Positions 36,020-44,427 of a DNA stretch of 64,000 nucleotides are shown here, one piece after another (the first letter of the stretch is position 1; every line of letters starts with the position of its first letter). Position numbers and translations under genes: made by a program. Below the pieces are notes generated by a model, which saw only the letters and a program-made list of their open reading frames with translations, ran no database searches and was not told the DNA's origin. Source of the DNA: Hydrogenophaga sp. (lineage in GTDB: Bacteria; Pseudomonadota; Gammaproteobacteria; Burkholderiales; Burkholderiaceae_C); NCBI RefSeq assembly GCF_026125785.1, contig NZ_JAHCKL010000016.1, positions 16,392 through 80,391 of the forward strand, given 5' to 3'.

Positions 36020-36772
36020 ATGGATTTCCTGACATCGCCTGCGTTCTGGGTCGCGCTCGGACAGATCATCATCATCGATATCCTGCTGGGCGGGGACAAC
36101 GCGGTCGTGATCGCGCTCGCCTGCCGCAAGCTGCCACCCGCGCAGCGCACCAAGGGCATCATCTGGGGGACGGCGGGCGCCATCGTCCTGCGCGTGATCC
36201 TCATCGCGTTCGCGATGACGCTGCTCAATGTCCCATTCCTCAAGTTGGTCGGCGCCATCCTGCTGGTGTGGATCGGCGTGAAGCTGCTGGCACCTGAAGA
36301 AGACGGCCATGGCGACATCCAGGGCAGCGACCGCCTGCTGGCCGCGATCAAGACCATCATCGTGGCCGACCTCGTCATGAGCGTGGACAACGTGATCGCC
36401 ATCGCCGGCGCCGCACAGAACGCCGGCGAACACTCCATGCTGCTGGTGATCCTGGGCCTGCTGATCTCCATCCCCATCATCGTCTGGGGCAGCACCCTGG
36501 TCATCAAGCTGATGGCCCGCTTCCCCATCATCATCACCCTGGGCGGCATGCTGCTGGGCTGGATCGCTGGCGGCATGCTGGTGACCGACCCCGCCTTCGT
36601 CAACCCCGACAAGTGGACCTGGATGCCCAAGCTGGGCACGGTGGACGAAAAAGGCCTGGCCGTGATCTCCACCACGCTGTACTGGACCGCCCACATCGCC
36701 GGCGCGCTGCTGGTGCTCGCACTGGGCAAGTGGATCGCTTCGCGCCGTCCGCCGGTGACGCACGAGGTGTGA
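36020..36772 (+). CDS. TerC family membrane protein, probable manganese exporter
   Basis: This 250-residue protein has about seven hydrophobic helices and two family motifs with acidic residues inside the membrane: DILLGGDNAVVIALA near residue 20 and DLVMSVDNVIAIAG near 115. TerC/Alx proteins export Mn2+ or protect metalloproteins during secretion. Regulation by the Mn2+-sensing riboswitch directly upstream supports the export role. The ATG at 36020 follows GAGGAA at good spacing. A repeat-rich region follows the gene. Confidence 0.93.
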   Translation: MDFLTSPAFWVALGQIIIIDILLGGDNAVVIALACRKLPPAQRTKGIIWGTAGAIVLRVILIAFAMTLLNVPFLKLVGAILLVWIGVKLLAPEEDGHGDIQGSDRLLAAIKTIIVADLVMSVDNVIAIAGAAQNAGEHSMLLVILGLLISIPIIVWGSTLVIKLMARFPIIITLGGMLLGWIAGGMLVTDPAFVNPDKWTWMPKLGTVDEKGLAVISTTLYWTAHIAGALLVLALGKWIASRRPPVTHEV

Positions 36773-36807
36773 GAGAAAGAACACCCCCCTGCGCCGCTGC
36801 GCGGCTT

Positions 36808-36846
36808 CCCCCCTCTCTGGCGCGCCTGTCGGCGCTGGGAGGGGGG
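36808..36846. repeat. Imperfect inverted repeat downstream of terC
   Basis: A C-rich run followed by TCTCTGGCGC (36808-36823) pairs imperfectly with GCGCTGGGAGGGGGG (36832-36846). It is preceded by a GCGCCGCTGCGCGGC motif. Elements of this type are common between genes in Comamonadaceae. It may act as a strong RNA structure ending the terC transcript, but there is no T-run. Confidence 0.5.
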
Positions 36847-36858
36847 ACGATGCCTTGG

Positions 36859-37120
36859 GCCGGCGGAGCCGGACCCTCGGCATCTCTGGGCTGAAACGCC
36901 TCGCTTCGCTCGCTGGGTGGTTGGGGCTGCGGGGCCGGACCCTTGGCATCTCCGGGCTGAGACGCCTCGCTTCGCTCGCTGGGGTGGCTTGGGCTGGTGG
37001 GGCCGGGCCCTCGGCATCTCCGGGCTGAGACGCCTCGCTTCGCTCGCTGGGGTAGCTTGGGCTGGCGGGGCCGGGCCCTCGGCATCTCTGGGCTGAGACG
37101 CCTCGCTTCGCTCGCTGGGG
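36859..37120. repeat. Tandem array, four copies of a 66-68 bp unit
   Basis: The core ACGCCTCGCTTCGCTCGCTGG occurs four times, with the CGCCTCGC starting at 36897, 36963, 37031 and 37099 (spacing 66, 68, 68). Between cores the sequence GGGCCGGxCCCTxGGCATCTCxGGGCTGA is also repeated with few changes. The spacing is not a multiple of three, so this is not a repeated protein; the open frames across it are by-products. It fills the space between terC and the next gene, with nothing else visible there. Confidence 0.85.
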
Positions 37121-37163
37121 TGTCTGCGGACCGTGCGGTCTCGTCCGGTGCTATGCTGGCCGC

Positions 37164-37514
37164 ATGAAACTCATACTGACCTGGCTGCTTGCGGCCTGTG
37201 CACTGCTGGCGGTGGCCTACATCTATCCCGGCGTACAGGTGCAGAGCTTCACCTCGGCGCTGATTGCGGCGGCCGTCATCGGTCTCTTCAATGCGGTGTT
37301 GCGTCCCATCCTGGTGGTGTTGACGCTGCCGGTCACGCTGGTCACGCTGGGCCTGTTCCTGTTTGTGATCAATGCCCTGCTGTTCTGGGCTGCCGCGAGC
37401 GTGCTGGACGGCTTCCACGTCAACGGCTTCCTGGCCGCGCTCCTGGGTTCGCTGATCTACTCCGCGCTGATGCTGGTGGTCAACGCAGCCGTGCGCTCAG
37501 TCCTCGCGCGTTGA
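37164..37514 (+). CDS. PF04020-type small membrane protein (phage holin family 4 / YvlD-like)
   Basis: This 116-residue protein has four hydrophobic helices and the typical AAVIGLFNAVLRPILVVLTLPVTL segment around residues 37-60. The family name mentions phage holin, but members are ordinary chromosomal membrane proteins with unclear function and there are no phage genes nearby. Its 3' end overlaps the convergent BepA-like gene by 18 bases. Confidence 0.85.
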   Translation: MKLILTWLLAACALLAVAYIYPGVQVQSFTSALIAAAVIGLFNAVLRPILVVLTLPVTLVTLGLFLFVINALLFWAAASVLDGFHVNGFLAALLGSLIYSALMLVVNAAVRSVLAR

Positions 37515-39140
37515 CTCGCGCAGCAGCGCCTCTACCTCGCGGCGACGTGCGTCCACGATGGCCAGTTCCATGCCATCGGTGCGCTGGGCTGCCGGCAAGG
37601 CTTGCGCCGCCCTGAAGCGTTCGGCCGCGCCGCTGTAGTCCAGTTGCGCCGCACGCGCCTCGGCCTCCGCGCGAATGGCACGCAAGGTCTGGCCTTGAGA
37701 CGCCTGCGCGCGCGACATGGTCTGCCAGGCCAGGGCATCGCGGGAATGGGCGGCCACCCAGGTCTGCAGCCGGGCGGCCGCGCGTTCGGGCTGCCCTGTG
37801 GCCAAGGCAGCCTGCGCCCCGAGGATGACGCTGGCGCGGGCAGTCCCAGCCAATGACTGGTCGCGCAGTTCGGCGAGCAAGGCCGTCTGCGCCGCGGGCG
37901 CAGGGGGCGCTCCGGCGGCTTTGGGTGCCAGCAAAAGCTCGAGCATCAAGGCGTCTGCGGCGGGCCGGCCTTCTGTGCTGACGCTGTTGCGCAGGTTTTG
38001 CGCCAGCGTCAGCGCCTGATCGCGCTGTCCAAGGCGGAGTGCCGACAAAGCGGCCGCATAGCGCTCGCCGGGGGTGGCCTGGGCCGCCGAACCTGAAGCG
38101 AGCCAGGCACGCATCCGGTCCGGGCCGTTCTCCGACAGGACACGGGCACGCGCAGCCATCAGGCTGTGCAGGGCGCTGCTGGCACCAGCCAGAACGGGAC
38201 CGCCGGCAACGTCGGGCGAGGGCAAGTCCAGGCGCAGCGGACCATCGGTTCCCCCGGGCGCCCCACCCGGTGCAGCGGCCACGGGACCCGCGTTCGCCGT
38301 CTGACGGGGGCCCTGGGGCAGGCGTGCACGCATGTCGGCCATGCGGTCTCCCGTCAGCGGGTGGCTGCGCAGATAGGGGAAAGAGCCGTCGTCGTTGTGG
38401 CGGGAGGCCTGCTGCAGGCGCTCGAACATGCTGACGAAGCCGTAGCCGTCGAAGCCGGCACCGGTGAGCACGCCAAAGCCGATGCGGTCCGCCTCGCGCT
38501 CCATGTCGCGCGAGAAGTTCAGCTGGGATTGCGCCGCCGCCGCCGTACCGCCAGCGATGGCCGCGCCGGCGGCCTGGGCGTTAGAGCCAGCCGCCAGCGC
38601 AGCGAGGATCATGGCGCCCACCATCCATGGGGCCATGCGCTCCTCTCGCGACATCATGCGCGCGATGTGGCGCTGGGAAACATGGCTGAGTTCGTGGGCC
38701 AGCACCGAGGCCAGTTCCTCCGGCCGCTCCGTCACCGCGATCAGGCCGAGGTTGACACCAAGGTAGCCGCCGGGCAGCGCAAAGGCGTTGACGCGTCGGT
38801 CACGCGAGATCATGAGCTGCCAGGCCAGGCGCTCGGCCAGTTCGGGCGGCACGTCTCCACGGTCACGCGCTGCGCCAAGCAGGGGTTGCCAGATCGACTG
38901 CAGGTAGTCGACCAGAACCGGGTCATCGAGGTAGTCGGGGTCGCGGTAGATGTCGCGTGCGATGCGGTCTCCCATGCGGCGCTCGGCCGACAGGGTCATG
39001 CCTTGGCCATCGCCAAGGCTGGGGAGAGCGCCACTCGAACTCTGGGCCTGCGATGGGGATGCCGGGCCCAGGGCCATCGACAAGGCCAGCAAGCCGGCGC
39101 CGAAGGCGCGTCGACGCCTGAACGGAGAAATGACACGCAT
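37497..39140 (-). CDS. M48 family periplasmic metalloprotease, BepA-like
   Basis: This 547-residue exported protease/chaperone of the BepA (YfgC) type deals with misassembled outer-membrane proteins such as LptD. A signal peptide (about 1-33, ending SQAQ) precedes the M48 domain with zinc motif HELSH at 149-153 and a downstream MEREAD glutamate. The C-terminal half (about 330-547) is an alanine-rich TPR-like solenoid. The start [11 protein letters not shown] gives a good leader; upstream in-frame sequence belongs to the moaC region. It is divergent from moaC by 57 bases. Confidence 0.92.
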   Translation of the reverse strand: MRVISPFRRRRAFGAGLLALSMALGPASPSQAQSSSGALPSLGDGQGMTLSAERRMGDRIARDIYRDPDYLDDPVLVDYLQSIWQPLLGAARDRGDVPPELAERLAWQLMISRDRRVNAFALPGGYLGVNLGLIAVTERPEELASVLAHELSHVSQRHIARMMSREERMAPWMVGAMILAALAAGSNAQAAGAAIAGGTAAAAQSQLNFSRDMEREADRIGFGVLTGAGFDGYGFVSMFERLQQASRHNDDGSFPYLRSHPLTGDRMADMRARLPQGPRQTANAGPVAAAPGGAPGGTDGPLRLDLPSPDVAGGPVLAGASSALHSLMAARARVLSENGPDRMRAWLASGSAAQATPGERYAAALSALRLGQRDQALTLAQNLRNSVSTEGRPAADALMLELLLAPKAAGAPPAPAAQTALLAELRDQSLAGTARASVILGAQAALATGQPERAAARLQTWVAAHSRDALAWQTMSRAQASQGQTLRAIRAEAEARAAQLDYSGAAERFRAAQALPAAQRTDGMELAIVDARRREVEALLRESTRED

Positions 39141-39197
39141 CCCCGTATGATGCCGCCAAGTCCGAACGGTTCTGTAAAGCCATCGCAACAAGATCCC

Positions 39198-39689
39198 ATG
39201 CCCGATACAAAGACCGCCGCCCTGACCCACTTCGATGCCCAGGGCCAGGCCCATATGGTCGATGTGGCGGCCAAGGCCAGCACCCACCGCGTGGCCGTGG
39301 CCGAAGGCCGCATCACCATGCTGGCGGCCACGCTGGTGCTCATCCAGGGCGGCACCGCCAAAAAGGGCGACGTGCTGGGCATCGCGCGCATCGCCGGCAT
39401 CCAGGCCGCCAAGAAGACCAGTGACCTCATTCCGCTGTGCCACCCCATCGGCCTGACGCGCGTAGCGGTGGATTTCGAGATCGACGCCACGGCGCCTGGC
39501 GTGGTCTGCCGCGCCACCACCGAGTGCACCGGCCAGACCGGCGTGGAGATGGAAGCCCTCACCGCCGTCAGCGTGGCGCTGCTCACGGTGTACGACATGT
39601 GCAAGGCGGTGGACCGAAGGATGGTGATTTCCGGCGTGCGCCTGCTGGAGAAGCGAGGCGGGAAGAGCGGGGATTTTGTGGCGCCTTGA
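39198..39689 (+). CDS. moaC: Cyclic pyranopterin monophosphate synthase
   Basis: MoaC converts the MoaA product to cyclic pyranopterin monophosphate in molybdenum-cofactor synthesis. This 163-residue protein shows the conserved DLIPLCHPI and [22 protein letters not shown] blocks and [14 protein letters not shown] near the end. The length is standard. No other moa gene is in the window. Confidence 0.97.
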   Translation: MPDTKTAALTHFDAQGQAHMVDVAAKASTHRVAVAEGRITMLAATLVLIQGGTAKKGDVLGIARIAGIQAAKKTSDLIPLCHPIGLTRVAVDFEIDATAPGVVCRATTECTGQTGVEMEALTAVSVALLTVYDMCKAVDRRMVISGVRLLEKRGGKSGDFVAP

Positions 39690-39711
39690 AGGCGCCCGGC
39701 TGCTCACCGCG

Positions 39712-41241
39712 TCACTTCGCGGCAGCGGCCTTTTGGAGTGCGACCCATTCCTCGTACTGCTTGGGCCAGGCCGCCTTGTAGCGGGCCATGTGGAACTCCA
39801 CCAGGTCGGACCGGCCCAGCAAGGCGGCCGCTTCGATCACCCGGCGGATGATGCGCGAATCCGGCGCCGTATGGAGCGAGGCCAGCGCGCCTTCGAGCAC
39901 CAGTTCTGCGTTGTCCGGCTTCAGGTCGGTCACCACGACTTGGGCGATCAACACATGCGTTCGAAACAACCAGGTGTCCTTGGACTTGTTGAACGTGTCA
40001 TCCCGGTAGCGCTCCAACCGCTGGCTGGCCGGAATGTAGAGCTGGCTGACCTTGAGGTAGTCCCAGGCAACCAGCGACAGTGCCGCAACCAGCACCAGCG
40101 AAAGCAAGGCCCGCCCCCTTAGCGACATGCGTGCCTCGCCATTGCCCCGCAGGTCCTTCCTGACCCTGTAGATCTGCCAGGCGGCCAAGGCGGCCATGAG
40201 CTGGAAAACCCCGAACCAGAGCGGGTACTCCAGCAGGCTGTGCACGCCCAGCAGAGCGAGCACACCCCAGCACAGCCTTTCGGTCGGATGGCTGGCCTGC
40301 CAGGGTTTGAGCCGCCAGAACGCCACTATGGCAAGACCCACCACCGCAACCGCCACAGGAATGCCCATGGTGACCGCCAGGTGCAGAGGCAGGTTGTGGG
40401 CGTTGGACAGTTTTTCGCAGAAGCGGTGGCCACCAAAGTCGGTCACGTAGTGCGCGTACAGGAGCTCACCCGGGCCCCAGCCGGTCCAGGGCTTCTGGGC
40501 AATGAGGTCCAGCACATTGCCCCATATGTAGCGCCGGCTGTGGCAGGCCATGTCCTGCCCCAGCCGACCAAATATGTTGCGGTCAATGACGATGCCGCGC
40601 GTCACCCAGGCCAGCCACGGCAGACCGTTCGCAGCGAGGGCGTACCAGCCCCATGCCAGCGCGATCACCAGTGCCACGCGCTGCCAATGCCTGTGATGCC
40701 AGTACAGGAGCAGGCAGGAGATCACCGCCATGTGCAGCATCCCGGTCCGCGACGCCGTGGCAGCCAGCGTGGCCAGCAACAGGCCCGCCATCCAAACCGC
40801 ATGGCCGGCGCGCAACTGCTGGCGCACCAGCAGTTGCCATACGCACAGCAAGCCGACAGCCAGCAAGGTGGCCAACATGTTGAGCTGGTGCACGTTGGCG
40901 GTGACATAGCCAGGTGATGTGGGCGCCACCCAGGGATAGAGCACGTTCTCCAGGTCAAAGTACTGCAGCAAACCCAGCACGGAACTGCCCAGCGCGGCCA
41001 GCAGCCAACCCCAAGCCAACGCGGACACGGAGCGCTCGCGCGTGCAGGGCAGCAGCGTGATCAGCAAGGCGCCCACCGTCCAGGCAAACAAGTCCGGCCA
41101 CATGGCCGACAAAGGACCCCAGAGAAACGGCCAGAACCAGGGGGCGGCGATCAGCAGGCTGCACAAGACCACCCACGCGGTGGCACGCGAAGCCTCCTTG
41201 CGGGGTGGCATGGCAGAAGCGGTTGGGGCCGGAGCGTCCAT
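39712..41241 (-). CDS. PglL-like O-oligosaccharyltransferase (Wzy_C family)
   Basis: This 509-residue polytopic membrane protein has about 12 hydrophobic helices and a long periplasmic loop holding the typical NAHNLPLHLAVTMGIP segment (Wzy/PglL signature with the key histidine). PglL enzymes move a lipid-linked glycan onto serine or threonine of pilins. It is the last gene of a pilA-tfpZ-pglL set and its ATG touches the TGA of the gene before (TGATG). A general O-antigen ligase is the alternative, but the neighbours favour pilin glycosylation. Confidence 0.85.
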   Translation of the reverse strand: MDAPAPTASAMPPRKEASRATAWVVLCSLLIAAPWFWPFLWGPLSAMWPDLFAWTVGALLITLLPCTRERSVSALAWGWLLAALGSSVLGLLQYFDLENVLYPWVAPTSPGYVTANVHQLNMLATLLAVGLLCVWQLLVRQQLRAGHAVWMAGLLLATLAATASRTGMLHMAVISCLLLYWHHRHWQRVALVIALAWGWYALAANGLPWLAWVTRGIVIDRNIFGRLGQDMACHSRRYIWGNVLDLIAQKPWTGWGPGELLYAHYVTDFGGHRFCEKLSNAHNLPLHLAVTMGIPVAVAVVGLAIVAFWRLKPWQASHPTERLCWGVLALLGVHSLLEYPLWFGVFQLMAALAAWQIYRVRKDLRGNGEARMSLRGRALLSLVLVAALSLVAWDYLKVSQLYIPASQRLERYRDDTFNKSKDTWLFRTHVLIAQVVVTDLKPDNAELVLEGALASLHTAPDSRIIRRVIEAAALLGRSDLVEFHMARYKAAWPKQYEEWVALQKAAAAK

Positions 41242-42011
41242 CACCAACCGTCCATGTGCAGGTAGGCCACGGGCTCCCCATCGGCGCGGCGAACCAACAC
41301 CACCCAGTCGGTCACGTTTTCCCTCACCAGCGGCAGGTAGCCCAGTTGCGTCTCATCGGCTTTCAACCGGGCGAGCGCGGCCTCGATCGGTGCGGAGTCC
41401 CGGTTCTTGGCACGCAGGTCCGCCAGGGGACGCAAGGCCTGCTGCACCGCAGGCACCTGCTCCGCATACGGGCGCCAGCGGGAAGGCCGCATGGCGGGAT
41501 GCAGGCCCTGGGTGGACAGTTGGATGCTGGCCAGGTAGTCGGCATCGCCTGGCCGGGACAAGCGCACGCCGACGACACGCGGCCCGCCCAGGCTCAGCGC
41601 ACGCAGGCCTTCGGGCGCCTCGCGCAACCGCGCGCGATCGACGTCCAGCGCCTGCACCACGCGAAACCGATCACCCTCGAAGGCCACGAACACCGGCCGC
41701 GCCGCCGCCACCTGGCTCAGTCCATAGGCCATGGCGCCCAGTTGGACAAAGACGATCAGCGCCAGATCCACCCGCCATTTGAAACGGGACTTGGCGGGGT
41801 CGTACAAGATGAGGGTGAGCACCGGGCCACAGACCACGTCCACCGCCATCAGGATCAGAAACAGGGAACGCCCACCGGTGAGTTCCTGGAAGGGCGCGGG
41901 GTACCAGACACCGAACACCAGCCAGGCGACCGCGCTGGCCACCAGCAGGCTCAGACCCAGATGCAAAAGGGCCGCCCTCGCGGCCGACCGAACGCGCACT
42001 CTCGACACCAT
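41241..42011 (-). CDS. TfpX/TfpZ family type IV pilin accessory protein
   Basis: This 256-residue protein has an N-terminal hydrophobic region of three or four helices (about 15-115, with GGRSLFLILMAVDVVCGPVLTLIL) and a C-terminal periplasmic domain. TfpX/TfpZ-type proteins are required for normal surface display of certain pilins in Pseudomonas. The ATG at 42011 has GGGAG 10 bases upstream; an earlier in-frame ATG is embedded in the pilA terminator. It lies between pilA and pglL, past the terminator. Confidence 0.82.
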   Translation of the reverse strand: MVSRVRVRSAARAALLHLGLSLLVASAVAWLVFGVWYPAPFQELTGGRSLFLILMAVDVVCGPVLTLILYDPAKSRFKWRVDLALIVFVQLGAMAYGLSQVAAARPVFVAFEGDRFRVVQALDVDRARLREAPEGLRALSLGGPRVVGVRLSRPGDADYLASIQLSTQGLHPAMRPSRWRPYAEQVPAVQQALRPLADLRAKNRDSAPIEAALARLKADETQLGYLPLVRENVTDWVVLVRRADGEPVAYLHMDGW

Positions 42012-42030
42012 GCGGACACATCTCCCATGC

Positions 42031-42056
42031 AAAAAAAAGAGCGCCGAAGCGCTCTT
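42031..42056 (-). terminator. Rho-independent terminator of pilA
   Basis: An 8-bp stem AAGAGCGC / GCGCTCTT with loop CGAA is followed on the minus strand by eight T residues. It lies 18 bases after the pilA stop. Read-through would supply the tfpZ-pglL genes at a lower level than the pilin. Confidence 0.9.
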
Positions 42057-42074
42057 TTCAGGCTGTGCCGCAGT

Positions 42075-42584
42075 TTACTTGCACTCGGCGGGAGCGAAGC
42101 GGCCAGGCAGCGTGGCTGCCGTGCCAGGCACGTTTTGCCAGCTGGCGGCGTCGGCACCTTGGGACAGGCAACGCCAAGCCACCGACTCGGCAGGAGGCGT
42201 GAAGGCGCCCGTGCCCGTGGGCAGACCACTGCCACCAGGAGCGTTCGGCACCACGTGCAGCGTGCCGCCACCAGCGGCGGCCGTGGTGGTGATGGTGATA
42301 GCACCCGTATCCGGCGCAATCACGATGCTGGAAACGTTGCGGGTCGCCGACGGAGCGGTGTAACCCAGCGCGTAGCCGGAAGCATTGGCCGACGGATTCC
42401 CCGACGACAGCACATCCTGCACATTGACCTTGGCCGCGGAGGCAGCCACCAGGCCTTCGGAGACGCGGGCACGGACCGTATAGTCCTGGTACGCGGGCAG
42501 GGCGACAGCGGCCAGAATGCCGATGATGGCCACCACGATCATCAGTTCGATCAGGGTGAAACCTTTTTGCAGGGAACGCTTCAT
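42075..42584 (-). CDS. pilA: Type IVa major pilin
   Basis: This 169-residue prepilin has a short basic leader (MKRSLQKG) cleaved after G8, leaving mature FTLIE with the essential Glu5 and the long hydrophobic helix [19 protein letters not shown]. The globular domain ends with a C139-C168 disulfide loop (D-region) that gives strain specificity. AAGGAG precedes the ATG, a sigma-54 promoter lies about 43 bases before it, and a terminator follows. Downstream tfpZ and pglL point to an O-glycosylated pilus. Confidence 0.96.
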   Translation of the reverse strand: MKRSLQKGFTLIELMIVVAIIGILAAVALPAYQDYTVRARVSEGLVAASAAKVNVQDVLSSGNPSANASGYALGYTAPSATRNVSSIVIAPDTGAITITTTAAAGGGTLHVVPNAPGGSGLPTGTGAFTPPAESVAWRCLSQGADAASWQNVPGTAATLPGRFAPAECK

Positions 42585-42626
42585 GGGGGAACTCCTTGGG
42601 GGTTGGGTTGGAACACCTGCTTATCA

Positions 42627-42642
42627 GCAGACCGCGTGCCAA
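42627..42642 (-). promoter_or_regulatory. Sigma-54 promoter of pilA
   Basis: On the minus strand TTGGCACG-CGGT-CTGC has GG at -24 and GC at -12 with the required 10-base spacing. It sits 43 bases before the pilA ATG, predicting a start near 42615. Pilin genes are classically RpoN/PilR-controlled. Confidence 0.85.
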
Positions 42643-42774
42643 CTTGAATTGCCCGGGAATTCGAGGCCTTTTTCACGCTTCAGCGCCGCGATGTGACCTT
42701 TTCTGGCGCTGAGCAGCGAAAGCTGCTGACATTTTTTGTCACTCCCCATCCAGGAGACAGGTTTTGTCAGGCGC

Positions 42775-43578
42775 TCAGAGATCAAAAACCTGGCCTGCGC
42801 TGAGCCAGCGGATGTCGTGGCGCGGCGCCTCTGCATGCCGGGGTTCGGCGTCGAAACGGCGAATCTCTTCCATGATCAGACCGGTTTCAGCCGGTTTGGT
42901 GTGCGTGATGTAGATCGGGTAAGGCCGGCCCGGCTGGATCTGCGCGAGCTCTTCCGCCAGCATCTGAGGCGCCAGATGCAGGCTGCGCTGCGCCAGCGCC
43001 TGCTCCCGGTCGCTGAACGCCGTCTCGATCACCAGCAACGCCACCTTCATCTGGTTCACGCGCTGCCAGAAGGCCGGGTTGCGCCCCGTGTCCCCGCTGA
43101 AGACCCAGTGTCCCGAAGGACTGGCGGCGGCGAAGCCCACGGCGGGCACGGTATGCACCGCCGGAAGCACTTCGACAGCCTTGCCGCCGACATGCAGAAC
43201 CTCGCCCACCACGATGGGCACGAACCGCATCAGCGGCGCGTCGGCGCTGGGAATGGCCGCGAAATCGGGCCAGATGTGGTTGTTGAAAATGTGCTTCTGC
43301 AGCGCGACGATGGTGCCGGAGAGTGCGTGCACCTTGAGCGGTGCCGCGCCGACGGCCATGCGTCTTGCCGCCACGGCATCCAGCATCAACGGCAGGGCCG
43401 CGACGTGGTCCAGATGGGAATGCGTCAGCAGGACATGGTCGATGCGCGCCATCTCGTCGAGCGTGAGATCGCCGACCCCGGTGCCGGCATCGATCAGCAC
43501 GTCGTCGTCAAGCAGAAACGAGGTGGTGCGGCAGCCGTGGGAGATGGCGCCAGAACAACCCAGAACGCGGACCCTCAT
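42775..43578 (-). CDS. Metallo-beta-lactamase fold phosphodiesterase, class II cAMP PDE-like
   Basis: This 267-residue hydrolase has the metal motif THSHLDH at 52-58, a GDTGRNP metal site and late THTKP. The MRVRVLGCSGAIS start and this motif set match class II 3',5'-cyclic-nucleotide phosphodiesterases/MBL hydrolases. It is next to an FHA protein and a PP2C phosphatase on the same strand, a signalling neighbourhood. Substrate (cAMP, cGMP or other) is not shown. Confidence 0.88.
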   Translation of the reverse strand: MRVRVLGCSGAISHGCRTTSFLLDDDVLIDAGTGVGDLTLDEMARIDHVLLTHSHLDHVAALPLMLDAVAARRMAVGAAPLKVHALSGTIVALQKHIFNNHIWPDFAAIPSADAPLMRFVPIVVGEVLHVGGKAVEVLPAVHTVPAVGFAAASPSGHWVFSGDTGRNPAFWQRVNQMKVALLVIETAFSDREQALAQRSLHLAPQMLAEELAQIQPGRPYPIYITHTKPAETGLIMEEIRRFDAEPRHAEAPRHDIRWLSAGQVFDL

Positions 43579-43751
43579 CAGCAGCTTCGACTATGGAACG
43601 ACCGGTACACCGGCACGTGAATTTCAGACCTGGCCGGCCAGAAGCCAACCGCCTGCGAGAGGCTACCTGCTGAGGGGGCCGCAGGTAAAGGACTTTTTCC
43701 TCACTTGCCCCCGCCGTTGCATGCTGCAACAAGCGGAGAAGGGGAAAGCAC

Positions 43752-44378
43752 CTAGTGCTGAACGAACTGCATCTGCGTGCCCGCCAACTCGAGCAGGTCG
43801 CCATGCTGCAGATTGACCGCGTCGGTGCCGATGGGATTGCCATTGATGGTCGGCTTGAGAGTCCCTTCCACCAGGGCGACCACATAGCCATGGGGACGGC
43901 GGGTGATGGCGGCCACCGCCACACCGGGCTTGCCGATGGTGGTCACCACCTTGACCAGCGGTACCTCCCGCCCGGCCGCAGTGCCCGACATCACCTTGAT
44001 CGCCGCGCTGCCCAGCGCGGCAGACGGTTCGCTGGAACCGACCACAGCGCCCGCGCTGATCACGGTGGTGCGCTCCACCGAATCGGCCGCGCCTTCGTGG
44101 GCGAACTTGATCTTGTACTTGCCGATCTCGATGGTGTCGCCGTTCTGCAGTTGCTGCTTCTTGATCGCCTTGCCGTTGACGTAGGTGCCGTTGGTGCTGT
44201 TGAGGTCTTCCAGGAAAACGTCCGTTCCCGACATCTGCATGACCGCATGCTCACCGCTCACGGCGAGGTTGTCGATCACGATGTCGTTGTAGGGGCGACG
44301 GCCCAGCGTGGTGCGATCCTTGGTGAGCTGCACTTCCTTGATGACGACACCGTCGATGGAAACGATCATTTTCGGCAT
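43752..44378 (-). CDS. FHA-domain phosphothreonine-binding protein
   Basis: This 208-residue cytoplasmic protein has a classic N-terminal FHA domain (about 20-90) with the phosphopeptide-binding residues in LGRRPYNDIVID, SGEHA and NSTNGTYVNG. A second, degenerate FHA-like region (about 125-205) retains IGKPG and NGNPIG but lacks the SxxH. It is 49 bases downstream of a PP2C phosphatase gene, so the two likely serve one Ser/Thr phosphorylation circuit. The cognate kinase is not in the window. Confidence 0.92.
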   Translation of the reverse strand: MPKMIVSIDGVVIKEVQLTKDRTTLGRRPYNDIVIDNLAVSGEHAVMQMSGTDVFLEDLNSTNGTYVNGKAIKKQQLQNGDTIEIGKYKIKFAHEGAADSVERTTVISAGAVVGSSEPSAALGSAAIKVMSGTAAGREVPLVKVVTTIGKPGVAVAAITRRPHGYVVALVEGTLKPTINGNPIGTDAVNLQHGDLLELAGTQMQFVQH

Positions 44379-44427
44379 GGCCGACTCCTGTGGAACCTGT
44401 TAGAAGAATTCTGTAGAACGGTCTGAT

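Noticed and set aside
36600-37418. Minus-strand frames across the repeat array with ERSEA-type repeats
   Set aside because: Repeat spacing (66, 68, 68) is not a multiple of three, so the apparent protein repeats shift frame; these are repeat DNA read by chance.
37164-37514. Phage holin, suggesting a prophage
   Set aside because: The family name is historical; no other phage genes, integrase or attachment site are present.
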